From Conchiformibius kuhniae DSM 17694 (GTDB lineage Bacteria; Pseudomonadota; Gammaproteobacteria; Burkholderiales; Neisseriaceae), in NCBI RefSeq assembly GCF_000428785.1, contig NZ_AUAP01000022.1, positions 1 to 32,828 of the forward strand: a stretch of 32,828 bases of DNA, in the 5' to 3' direction. The notes beneath the pieces were generated by a model, which had not been told where the DNA came from, ran no database searches, and saw nothing but the letters and a program-made list of their open reading frames with translations. Below are positions 1-6,934 of the stretch, one piece after another (the first letter of the stretch is position 1; each line of letters starts with the position of its first letter). Position numbers and translations under genes: made by a program.

Positions 1-2
1 CG

Positions 3-278
3 AAAATGCACGAATCGGGACAGCAAAGGGGGCGGGTGATGTTATCCAAAAAAGGTTCGGCAGTATTGCGTGCGGCCTTGTATCTGCCTGCGGTCGTGTC
101 AAAGAAATACAACCCTGATATTGCCGCCCAATACGCCCGTCTGCTGCAAAGGCAAAAAACGCCGATGCAGGCATTGGGCGCGGCGATGCGTAAATTGGTA
201 CATATTTGCTTTGGCGTATTGAAGCATCAAACGGTTTATCAGTCCCGTCAGTTGGAAATTTCTGCTACGGGAGCTTGA
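3..278 (+). pseudogene. IS110-family transposase, C-terminal part (runs off the left edge)
   Basis: The frame is open from the window edge to the stop at 278, so the gene begins upstream and only its last ~90 codons are seen. The visible part matches the C-terminal domain of IS110/IS116/IS902 (Piv-like) transposases. It has the ESGQ..RGR stretch, SKKGSAVLRAALYLPA, then NPxxAAQYARLL and the closing AAMRKLVHICFGVL helix. These enzymes are DEDD recombinases that move IS elements lacking typical terminal repeats. Whether the upstream half is intact cannot be judged. A repeat terminus lies 35 bp past the stop, which fits the known habit of IS110 elements of inserting in or beside palindromic intergenic repeats. 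Confidence 0.75.
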
Positions 279-312
279 CTGGAAAGATGGTATCTACGCT
301 TGCTTTTTAACT

Positions 313-333
313 ATAATTAATGACACACCCTAA
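313..333. repeat. Orphan terminal repeat of the TA-flanked MITE-like family
   Basis: Read on the minus strand, this is TAGGGTGTGTCATTAATT, matching the ends of the elements at 5123 and 32444 (TAGGGCGTGTCATCAATT) with two differences. Only the terminus is recognisable; the interior is replaced by sequence leading to the IS110 fragment. Its first three bases are the TAG stop codon of the TSUP gene. Confidence 0.6.
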
Positions 334-1106
334 TTTCCCCAAAACAAATATTTCAATGCCATCGCCACACACGCCACCACCACCAAAGGCTTAACCAGCT
401 TCGCCCCGTTTTTGTACACCAAGTGCGAACCCAAATACACGCCCGCCACTTCCCCCACCGTCATCAAAATCCCCGCCAGCCACACCATTTTGCCCAAGTA
501 AATAAAAATGGCAAGCGAAACCAAGTTGCTCGCCAAATTCAACACTCGCGAATACGCCATGCCCGCCGTCAGGCTCATGCCCAGCAGCATGGTTACCGCC
601 GCCAGATAAAACGTTCCCGCGCCCGGCCCGAAAAAGCCGTCATAAAAACCAATCAACGGCACCACGGTAAACGAAAACGCCGCCACACCCATTTTGGCAG
701 TACGCGGCTCGTCTTTGATTTGCTTGGAAAAGGCAAAATACGCCGCCATCAGAATCAGCATCACCGGCAGCGCATAGCTCATAAAACGGTTGCCGACAAA
801 CTGTATCGCCAACGTCCCCAAGCCCCCGCCCAACAGCGCGGGCGGCAGCAATGCCCACAAACGCCGTTTGTCCAAAACGCCCTTGCCCGCATAATAATGC
901 GTGGACGCCAACGCCCCCACCGCACCTTGCAGCTTGTTTGCCGCAATCGCCTGTGCGGGCGAAAAACCCGCCGTCAGCAAAACGGGAATGGAAATCAAAC
1001 CGCCGCCGCCGCACAGCGCATCGATAAAGCCCGCCACCGCCGCCCCGACAATCAAAAACGCCATCACGCCCAAATCCAAGCCCCAAAATTCAATGCCCGT
1101 CATCAT
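330..1106 (-). CDS. TSUP-family (TauE/SafE, YfcA-like) membrane transporter
   Basis: This 258-aa polytopic protein belongs to the TSUP/DUF81 family, whose members export sulfite, sulfoacetate or related small anions; the substrate here cannot be predicted. It shows the family's two repeated halves: an N-terminal GFIDALCGGGGLISIP loop with ANKLQGAVG, and a second half with GFYDGFFGPGAGTF. About seven to eight hydrophobic segments are visible, and the length is typical. The start is the first of two adjacent ATGs, behind GGAG with about 7 nt spacing; 1103 is an alternative. The stop codon TAG is also the first three bases of a repeat terminus. A second, divergent TSUP gene lies at 12976-13743. 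Confidence 0.85.
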   Translation of the reverse strand: MMTGIEFWGLDLGVMAFLIVGAAVAGFIDALCGGGGLISIPVLLTAGFSPAQAIAANKLQGAVGALASTHYYAGKGVLDKRRLWALLPPALLGGGLGTLAIQFVGNRFMSYALPVMLILMAAYFAFSKQIKDEPRTAKMGVAAFSFTVVPLIGFYDGFFGPGAGTFYLAAVTMLLGMSLTAGMAYSRVLNLASNLVSLAIFIYLGKMVWLAGILMTVGEVAGVYLGSHLVYKNGAKLVKPLVVVACVAMALKYLFWGN

Positions 1107-1138
1107 AACCGTTCTCCGTATGTGTGTTCCCGCGCACG

Positions 1139-1265
1139 GTGCTGCACCTGAAGCACAGCCCTATGCCTTGCCCTGATTCGGACGGCGTTATGCCCCGCCC
1201 GAATAAAAAACCATTTTACCGCCGCAAACGGCGGGGCTTCAAACCGAAAAGAAATAAGATGAAAA
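1139..1265 (+). repeat. Copy A of a ~120-bp three-hairpin leader cassette
   Basis: This stretch is closely similar to 19956-20070 and to the reverse complement of 6725-6850. Shared landmarks are a GC-rich first hairpin, TGCCTTGCCCTGATTCGGAC, a CCGCCCGAAT arm that pairs with ATTCGG, a third hairpin ending ACGGCGGGG, then CAAACCGAAAAGAAA and an ATG. In this copy no real gene follows the ATG on the plus strand; it runs into the fumarase terminator. On the minus strand it lies between fumarase and the TSUP gene. Confidence 0.7.
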
Positions 1266-1291
1266 ACGCCGTCATGCACAGGCATGACGGC
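1262..1291 (-). terminator. Rho-independent terminator of the fumarase gene
   Basis: A perfect 10-bp stem GCCGTCATGC/GCATGACGGC with a 4-nt loop is followed on the minus strand by CGTTTTTC. It lies 34 bp past the fumarase stop. The stem arms resemble the CCGTCAT...ATGACGG arms of the dRS3-type repeats elsewhere in the window. Confidence 0.85.
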
Positions 1292-1324
1292 GGTCTGTTG
1301 CCGCCGCACGGGGGGCGGAAGTGT

Positions 1325-2851
1325 TTACGCCGCGCTCACGGGAATAATGCCGATTTTCGCCTGCCACTTGCGCGGGGCAACGGCGTGGACGGACTGACCT
1401 TGGCTGTCCACCGCCACCGTAACCGGCATGTCTTTCACTTCAAACTCGTAAATCGCTTCCATGCCCAAATCGGCAAACGCCACCACTTTCGCCTGTTTGA
1501 TGGCTTTGGCAACCAGATACGCCGAACCGCCCACCGCCATCAGATACACCGCGCCGTGTTCGGCAATCGCTTCGCAGGCAGCCTCGCCGCGCTCGGATTT
1601 GCCAATCATGCCCAGCAATCCCGTTTCCTGAAGCATTTGGCGGGTGAATTTGTCCATGCGCGTGGCGGTGGTGGGGCCGGCGGGGCCGACCACTTCATCG
1701 CGCACGGGGTCAACCGGCCCGACGTAGTAAATCATCTTGTTGGTAAAATCCACAGGCAAAGGCTCGCCCTTGTTGAGCATGTCCACCATGCGTTTGTGCG
1801 CGGCATCGCGGCCGGTGTAAATTTTGCCGTTGAGCAGCAGCACGTCGCCCATTTTCCATTGCGCCACGTCTGCTTTGGTGAGCGTGTCCAGATTCACGCG
1901 GATACCGTTTTCGGCGTGGTAGGTGATGTCGGGCCAATCGTCCAAAGACGGCGCTTCCAGTTGCGCCGCGCCGCTTCCGTCCAATTCAAATTCCACATGG
2001 CGGGTGGCGGCGCAGTTGGGAATCATGGCAACGGGTTTGGACGCGGCGTGGGTGGGGTAATCCAAAATTTTCACATCCAAAACGGTGGTCAAACCGCCCA
2101 AACCTTGTGCGCCGATGCCCAAAGCGTTTACTTTTTCAAACAGTTCCAAACGCAGTTTTTCTACGGTGGACAGCTCCGCGCCCGAAGCGGCTTTGTCTTG
2201 CAAATCGTGAATGTCAATGTGGTCCATCAGCGATTCTTTCGCCAGCAACGCGGCTTTTTCGGGCGTGCCGCCGATGCCGATGCCCAAAATGCCCGGAGGA
2301 CACCAGCCCGCACCCATGGTCGGCACGGTTTTCAGCACCCAATCCACGATGCTGTCCGAAGGATTGAGCATCGCCATTTTGGATTTGTTTTCCGAGCCGC
2401 CGCCTTTTGCCGCGCAGGTAACGTGAATGCGGTCGCCTTTGACGACTTCCATATGGACGACTGCGGGGGTGTTGTCTTTGGTGTTCAAGCGTTTGCCCGC
2501 AGGGTCGGCGAGTACGGAGGCGCGGAGTTTGTTGTCTTCCCAGTTGTAGGCGCGGCGCACGCCCTCGTCCACCATTTCCTGTACGCTCATATCGCTGTCC
2601 CAGCGCACGTCCATGCCGATTTTCAAAAACACGGTGGCGATGCCCGTGTCTTGGCAGATGGGGCGGCGGCCTTCGGCGCACATGCGGCTGTTGGCAAGGA
2701 TTTGCGTCATCGCATCGCGGGCGGCGGGGTTTTCCTCGCGTTCCAATGCCTTGCTCAGGGCTTGAATATAGTCTTTGGGGTGGTAGTAGCTGATAAATTG
2801 GAAAGCATCGGCAATGCTTTGGATAAAGTCTTCTTTTTTGATGACGGTCAT
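1325..2851 (-). CDS. fumA: Fumarate hydratase class I, [4Fe-4S]
   Basis: This 508-aa enzyme interconverts fumarate and malate in the TCA cycle, in the cytoplasm. The class I type needs an oxygen-sensitive [4Fe-4S] cluster. Three cysteines fit the cluster ligands: C66 in RPICQDTG, C184 in GAGWCPPG and C280 in MIPNCAATRH; the spacing of about 118 and 96 matches characterised members. KGGGSENK at 149-156 is the family signature. Length is normal for the single-chain form. The ATG at 2851 follows AAGGA with good spacing. The symbol is by family only; fumA and fumB paralogues cannot be told apart here. A terminator follows at 1262-1291. Confidence 0.95.
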   Translation of the reverse strand: MTVIKKEDFIQSIADAFQFISYYHPKDYIQALSKALEREENPAARDAMTQILANSRMCAEGRRPICQDTGIATVFLKIGMDVRWDSDMSVQEMVDEGVRRAYNWEDNKLRASVLADPAGKRLNTKDNTPAVVHMEVVKGDRIHVTCAAKGGGSENKSKMAMLNPSDSIVDWVLKTVPTMGAGWCPPGILGIGIGGTPEKAALLAKESLMDHIDIHDLQDKAASGAELSTVEKLRLELFEKVNALGIGAQGLGGLTTVLDVKILDYPTHAASKPVAMIPNCAATRHVEFELDGSGAAQLEAPSLDDWPDITYHAENGIRVNLDTLTKADVAQWKMGDVLLLNGKIYTGRDAAHKRMVDMLNKGEPLPVDFTNKMIYYVGPVDPVRDEVVGPAGPTTATRMDKFTRQMLQETGLLGMIGKSERGEAACEAIAEHGAVYLMAVGGSAYLVAKAIKQAKVVAFADLGMEAIYEFEVKDMPVTVAVDSQGQSVHAVAPRKWQAKIGIIPVSAA

Positions 2852-3014
2852 GGCGTGTTCCTTGGGTGGGTTTGTGTAAACGGCTTATGATAGCGAAAAG
2901 TGCTTGGCAAAACAATTCAGGCAGCCTACGTAGGGAATGGTTGCTGAAATAGCCGATTTTTTATTTTTTAGGTAAAATCTAAAACTTCCTTCATTACACG
3001 ATGGTAAATGCCAA

Positions 3015-5054
3015 ATGCAAAACTATTATGAAAAGAAATTTCAACTTTTGGAAAAAGAATCCGACACTGGTACTGCATTATTTGAAATCGTACGGGTTTT
3101 AATGTATCAGAATAGCTCACCAAAACTGTCTCAAAAAGAAAACAAGTATGATATTTTTTGGCACTCATATTTTATTAATTATTTAACGATTGATATTTTT
3201 CAAAGTGAAGATTATTTATGGTCGTTTGGACAGTATATCCGTCTTGGAAAAATAGACTATGATTTATATAAAAAGATGATTGGTTTAGATGAACAATCTT
3301 TTATTAATGCCACTCGCCTGTCAGGCATAATTTCAGACTTTCAAAAAAATACATGGAATGAATTGACTATATATTTGGAAAATCTCAATAGCAATACTTT
3401 ATCTGAATTTATTCAAACGACCAATCATTTTAGAAAGAATTATTTACAAAGAAAAGATAAGTGTAATGAAATAAAGAAAAAGCTAAATTTAACTCAATTA
3501 GACGCTTTAATTCTATCGGGATTATATTTATATCAATTTGTTGTAGGAAAAACTGAAAACATAAAAATACCTTTTCAAATTGACATGGGGGAGTTTTATA
3601 CTCTGCGAAATCAAGATATATGGATAGTGATAGATAAAATTATTCAAGGTTCTTGTCGGGAGAAAACATTAAATCAAAATAAAATTTTCTCTGCAATAGC
3701 CAAAAAGATTTTTCCTTTATTAAGCGGTAAAGTAGATAAATTTCATTTATATGAATATCAATTATTTTGCGAATTGGTTGCAAACTGGGCAAATTTAAAT
3801 ATTTGGAAAAATGAAATTATTCCAAGCTATTGCTACTATGAAAAAGATGAGGAAGACTGTTTTAATGAGAAAAGAGGAGTATTGCAACTTTACAATGACT
3901 ATAGCGGCATGAAATTATTGGGCTTATCTTTAACTGAAGATAATATAAATCAAATTTATCAATCTGTTGGTGAAGCAGGAATGCAAGCACTTTGCAAACG
4001 ATTTAGCATTCTGTTTTGGTTGAAAGATATATATGGTATAGAAGAATTATCAATTAATGGAAAAATTTATAATTTACACGATGCAATAACAACAATTACT
4101 TCTGCACAAGTATTTTATCAAACCGACCATCTGGAACCGTTTTTGTCTCTGGTTTATGAAAAAAATTTGTTACCACACGAAGCATTAATAGTTATGATGG
4201 AGCAAGGTCGGCAAACCGGAAAAGTCAGAACGGTTTTAGCATTTGATGATATAAACCAAAAAGCGCGTTCTCTATATAACTGGATTACAGGCAAGGAAAG
4301 TAAAACTGCAAAAACCAAGAAAATGTTAGAGATTTTAAAATTTTGGTCTCACGATTTAAACCATGTTACACGCACCGACTTATCAGAAAAACCTTTTTAT
4401 AGAATTGGTGATTTCATATTTAGCTTGCCCCATTGTTTAGGTGAGCAAGATTTATACACAACTGCTGTCAATAGCATTAGAAAAACTTATAAAAACCGTA
4501 AAGAATTACGAAAAGAAACAGCATTGATTGAAAAAAATCTGGCTAATTTATTTAAACAACACGGGTTGCAAGTTACAAGCTCTTTTATGCCTGATGATAA
4601 ATCGGTTGGAGAAATGGATTTGGTTATCATACAAGATGATACGGTATTACTCATTGAAGTCAAATCCAGTTTTATCCGAGCAGGCATTGATGAAAGATAC
4701 TTATACAAACACAACGTATTAAATAAAGCAGCATATCAATTAGATAAAAAGCTGGCTTATTTAAAACAATATTATTCGGACAAACAAAACTTTCACTCTT
4801 GGATTGTTGATACCACTTTAGAATTTGACCATATGTATTTTGGTTCACATTTAAAAATATCGTTGGAAGAGTTGGTAATTATCTTAAATCAAGATGAAAT
4901 GTTTTTAGAGGAAGTTGAAAAATTACAAACAGATGTTATATATCTTAAAGAAAAGAAAGAGCTTGATTTATCTGATTTAATTTATCGGGTACAAAATAAT
5001 GAGTTTTGGAAAAAGAGTATCAATCGGTTCTTGATGATGGCAGAAAGCAAATAG
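3015..5054 (+). CDS. AT-rich 679-aa protein with C-terminal PD-(D/E)XK (NERD-like) nuclease domain
   Basis: No named family is recognised over the first ~500 residues, which look mostly helical and rich in K, N, I and L. The C-terminal ~150 residues read as a restriction-endonuclease-like fold: a helix ALIEKNLANLFKQHG, then GEMDLVII (D535), a short turn, and LLIEVKSS (E548, K550), followed by a helix with AAYQLDKKLAYLKQY. The D...ExK arrangement is the PD-(D/E)XK active site, as in NERD-type nucleases. No signal peptide or transmembrane segment is seen. Base composition is far more AT-rich than every neighbour, and codon use differs accordingly, indicating recent transfer. No convincing Shine-Dalgarno precedes the ATG at 3015; no other in-frame ATG lies between it and the stop at 2973. 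It stands alone between minus-strand housekeeping genes. An antiphage role is plausible but unproven. Confidence 0.8.
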   Translation: MQNYYEKKFQLLEKESDTGTALFEIVRVLMYQNSSPKLSQKENKYDIFWHSYFINYLTIDIFQSEDYLWSFGQYIRLGKIDYDLYKKMIGLDEQSFINATRLSGIISDFQKNTWNELTIYLENLNSNTLSEFIQTTNHFRKNYLQRKDKCNEIKKKLNLTQLDALILSGLYLYQFVVGKTENIKIPFQIDMGEFYTLRNQDIWIVIDKIIQGSCREKTLNQNKIFSAIAKKIFPLLSGKVDKFHLYEYQLFCELVANWANLNIWKNEIIPSYCYYEKDEEDCFNEKRGVLQLYNDYSGMKLLGLSLTEDNINQIYQSVGEAGMQALCKRFSILFWLKDIYGIEELSINGKIYNLHDAITTITSAQVFYQTDHLEPFLSLVYEKNLLPHEALIVMMEQGRQTGKVRTVLAFDDINQKARSLYNWITGKESKTAKTKKMLEILKFWSHDLNHVTRTDLSEKPFYRIGDFIFSLPHCLGEQDLYTTAVNSIRKTYKNRKELRKETALIEKNLANLFKQHGLQVTSSFMPDDKSVGEMDLVIIQDDTVLLIEVKSSFIRAGIDERYLYKHNVLNKAAYQLDKKLAYLKQYYSDKQNFHSWIVDTTLEFDHMYFGSHLKISLEELVIILNQDEMFLEEVEKLQTDVIYLKEKKELDLSDLIYRVQNNEFWKKSINRFLMMAESK

Positions 5055-5122
5055 ACCTATTCCTTGTGTTATCTACCGTATAATCCATTCTTTTTTCACA
5101 TCGATACAAACAACCCTCAGGC

Positions 5123-5341
5123 TAGGGCGTGTCATCAATTGATTTTTTATGCTGAAAATTCAGTGCAATATAAAAAATCCGTCATTCCCGCGAATGCGGG
5201 AATCCACTGTCCGATGCTTGGCAAGTGATGTTTTATCAAGGCTTGTCGTGCTTTGACTTGGATTCCCGCATTCGCGGGAATGACGGCGTTTTTGTATTGT
5301 GCTGATTTACAGTAGAAAAGTTTAATTGATGGCACGCCTTA
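5123..5341. repeat. MITE-like element (copy 1) with long inverted repeats and two dRS3-like cores
   Basis: The element is an imperfect ~215-bp palindrome between TA dinucleotides. The left end is TAGGGCGTGTCATCAATT and the right end, read inward, is TAAGGCGTGCCATCAATT. Two perfect dRS3-type 20-mers (ATTCCC-N8-GGGAAT) sit at 5184-5203 and 5262-5281, each beside CCGTC/GACGG. The right end coincides with the efp stop codon TAA. T-runs follow the inner stem in both directions (GACGGCGTTTTTG on plus; GACGGATTTTTTA on minus), so it can also act as a bidirectional terminator for the AT-rich gene and efp. It has no coding capacity. Confidence 0.8.
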
Positions 5342-5899
5342 GGCGCGTTTGCGAAACTCGCCGGTGCGGGTGTCGATTTCCACTTTGTCGCCGTTTTCCA
5401 CATACGCCATCACTTGGATTTCGGTGCCGCCGACCAAGCGTGCGGTTTTCATCACTTTGCCGGAGGTGTCGCCTTTGACGGCAGGCTCGGTGTATTCCAC
5501 TTCGCGCACGATGATGGTGGGCAGCTCCACCGAAATCGGGTTGCCTTCGTAAAAGGTTACTTCGCACACGTCTTCCATGCCGTCCACGATGAATTTGAGC
5601 GCGTCGCCGATGTTTTCGGCTTCGATTTCGTATTGGTTGAATTCTTCGTCCATAAAGACGTACATCGGGTCGGCGTAGTAGCTGTAGGTGCAGTTTTTGC
5701 GCGACAAAACAATCACGTCAAATTTGTCGTCTGCTTTGACGATGGTTTCGGAAGCGGCGCCGGTGAGCAGGTTTTTCAGTTTCATGCTCACTTTGGCAGA
5801 AGAGCGTCCGCCTTTGATGTATTCGGTTTTTTGTACCACCATCGGGTCGTTGCCAATCATAAACACGTTGCCGGCGCGCAGTTCTTGTGCGGTTTTCAT
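5339..5899 (-). CDS. efp: Translation elongation factor P
   Basis: EF-P (186 aa, normal length) binds between the ribosomal P and E sites and relieves stalling at polyproline. All three OB-like domains are present: KOW-like N-terminus with KGGRSSAKVSMKLKN, a central domain, and a C-terminal domain ending KVEIDTRTGEF. The modified tip residue is arginine (R32 in KGGRSSA), the type rhamnosylated by EarP in Neisseria and Pseudomonas, rather than lysine. The start ATG has AAAAGGAA upstream. A promoter (5951-5979) lies in the gap after the SDR gene. The stop codon is shared with a repeat terminus. No earP gene is seen in the window. Confidence 0.97.
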   Translation of the reverse strand: MKTAQELRAGNVFMIGNDPMVVQKTEYIKGGRSSAKVSMKLKNLLTGAASETIVKADDKFDVIVLSRKNCTYSYYADPMYVFMDEEFNQYEIEAENIGDALKFIVDGMEDVCEVTFYEGNPISVELPTIIVREVEYTEPAVKGDTSGKVMKTARLVGGTEIQVMAYVENGDKVEIDTRTGEFRKRA

Positions 5900-5950
5900 C
5901 GAAATTCCTTTTCGGGTTGAAACAATCGGGTGCTGTAAACAAAACGCGCC

Positions 5951-5979
5951 ATTTTAGCGGATAGGCGGGGCAGGTGCAA
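5951..5979 (-). promoter_or_regulatory. Probable sigma-70 promoter for efp
   Basis: Read on the minus strand, TTGCAC (5979-5974) and TAAAAT (5956-5951) are separated by 17 bp. The initiation point would be about 45 nt upstream of the efp start. Confidence 0.6.
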
Positions 5980-5986
5980 ACGGCGT

Positions 5987-6727
5987 TCAAACAAGGTCGC
6001 GGTATGCGCTGCGGACGGTTTTGCCCGCGCCGTCGTCGTGGTCGGCAAAGTGCGGGGCGGGCAGCCCGAGTTTGGCGGCTTCGGCGGCGTAAAACGCGGC
6101 TTTGCGCGGGTGCGCCGGTTCTACGATGTTGCGGACGCGCACGCCGTTCGGGGTGTCGAGCGCCCGCAGCAGGGCGGCTACGGCAAGGTCGCGATGCACC
6201 ATATTGACGGGGCGGTTGGCACCGGTGTTGTTTTGCCGTTTGAGCAGGCTGTGTACGGGGTGGCGTTCTGCGGCATACAGTCCGCCGAAACGGAGTATGT
6301 CGATATTCGCCACGCCGCTTGCCAAGCAGGCTTGTTCCGCCGCGACAATGGCTTGCGCGGAAGCGGTGGCGGGTTCGGGCGGGCTGTGTTCGTTGCATTC
6401 GCGGGCGCGGTCGCCGTACACGGAAATGCTGCTGCCGAACACCAGTTGTGCCGCGCCGCAGTGTGCGGCAGTGCGGGCGAGTGCGCCGATGGTGGCGGCG
6501 TAGTCGGGCAGTGGCGCGGGCGGCAGCAAAAACACCCATGCGCGGCAATCCGCCCATGCGGGCAGGAAGCTGTCGGGCGTGAGAGCGAGTGTGTCCAATT
6601 CAAAGGGCAGGTTGATGTCGTCCGAAGTGAGCCGGCGTTTGACGGCGCGCACGGGCGTGCCGCGCTGCCACAGGGCTTCCGCCAAAGGGCGTCCGAGAAA
6701 GCCGAAGCCGAAAATCAGGGTGTTCAT
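5987..6727 (-). CDS. NAD(P)-dependent epimerase/SDR-like protein (YeeZ-type)
   Basis: This 246-aa protein has an N-terminal Rossmann motif at the extreme start (LIFGFGFLGRPLAEAL, a GxGxxG variant) and FGSSISVYGD, the SS..VYG segment of extended SDRs. LRFGGLYA and VHRDLAVAAL also match extended SDR/YeeZ-type proteins. The canonical YxxxK of classical SDRs is not evident. Substrate is unknown. The frame continues far upstream, but MNTLIFGF at 6727 is the right start: it follows AAAAGGAA with good spacing and gives the normal N-terminus. The leader is copy B of the three-hairpin cassette, so this is the copy that truly delivers a ribosome-binding site to a gene. It lies 87 bp upstream of efp on the same strand. 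Confidence 0.8.
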   Translation of the reverse strand: MNTLIFGFGFLGRPLAEALWQRGTPVRAVKRRLTSDDINLPFELDTLALTPDSFLPAWADCRAWVFLLPPAPLPDYAATIGALARTAAHCGAAQLVFGSSISVYGDRARECNEHSPPEPATASAQAIVAAEQACLASGVANIDILRFGGLYAAERHPVHSLLKRQNNTGANRPVNMVHRDLAVAALLRALDTPNGVRVRNIVEPAHPRKAAFYAAEAAKLGLPAPHFADHDDGAGKTVRSAYRDLV

Positions 6728-6850
6728 CAAAATTCCTTTTCGGTGTGCAACCCCGCCGTTCACGGCGTTAAAACCGTTTTTGATTCGGTCGGGGGGAACG
6801 CCGTCCGAATCAGGGCAAGGCATGGGGCTATGCTTGATGTGCAGCCCTGT
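6725..6850 (-). repeat. Copy B of the ~120-bp three-hairpin leader cassette
   Basis: Minus-strand reading shows GGGCTGCAC...AGCCCC, ATGCCTTGCCCTGATTCGGA, CCGAATCA, GCCGTGAACGGCGGGG, then ACACCGAAAAGGAA and the ATG of the SDR gene. It matches copies A (1139) and C (19956) over its full length. Here the cassette is the immediate 5' leader of a real gene. Confidence 0.75.
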
Positions 6851-6934
6851 GCGTTGAAACACGGGGCGGGGCTTTCGGGTTTTATTGGCGGCAATTGTGG
6901 CGTAAAATGGGATTTTTTCGCAAGGGTTTTGCTG

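Noticed and set aside
1124..2890. 588-codon plus-strand ORF
   Set aside because: Antisense shadow of class I fumarase in GC-rich sequence; His/Arg-rich, no family.
5184..5281. CRISPR-like repeat pair
   Set aside because: The 20-mers are inverted copies in a MITE, only two per element; no array, no cas genes.
6038..6934. Long open frame upstream of dld giving an 848-codon ORF
   Set aside because: It is antisense to the SDR gene and the cassette repeat; the Dld family starts at 6935 behind AAGGG.
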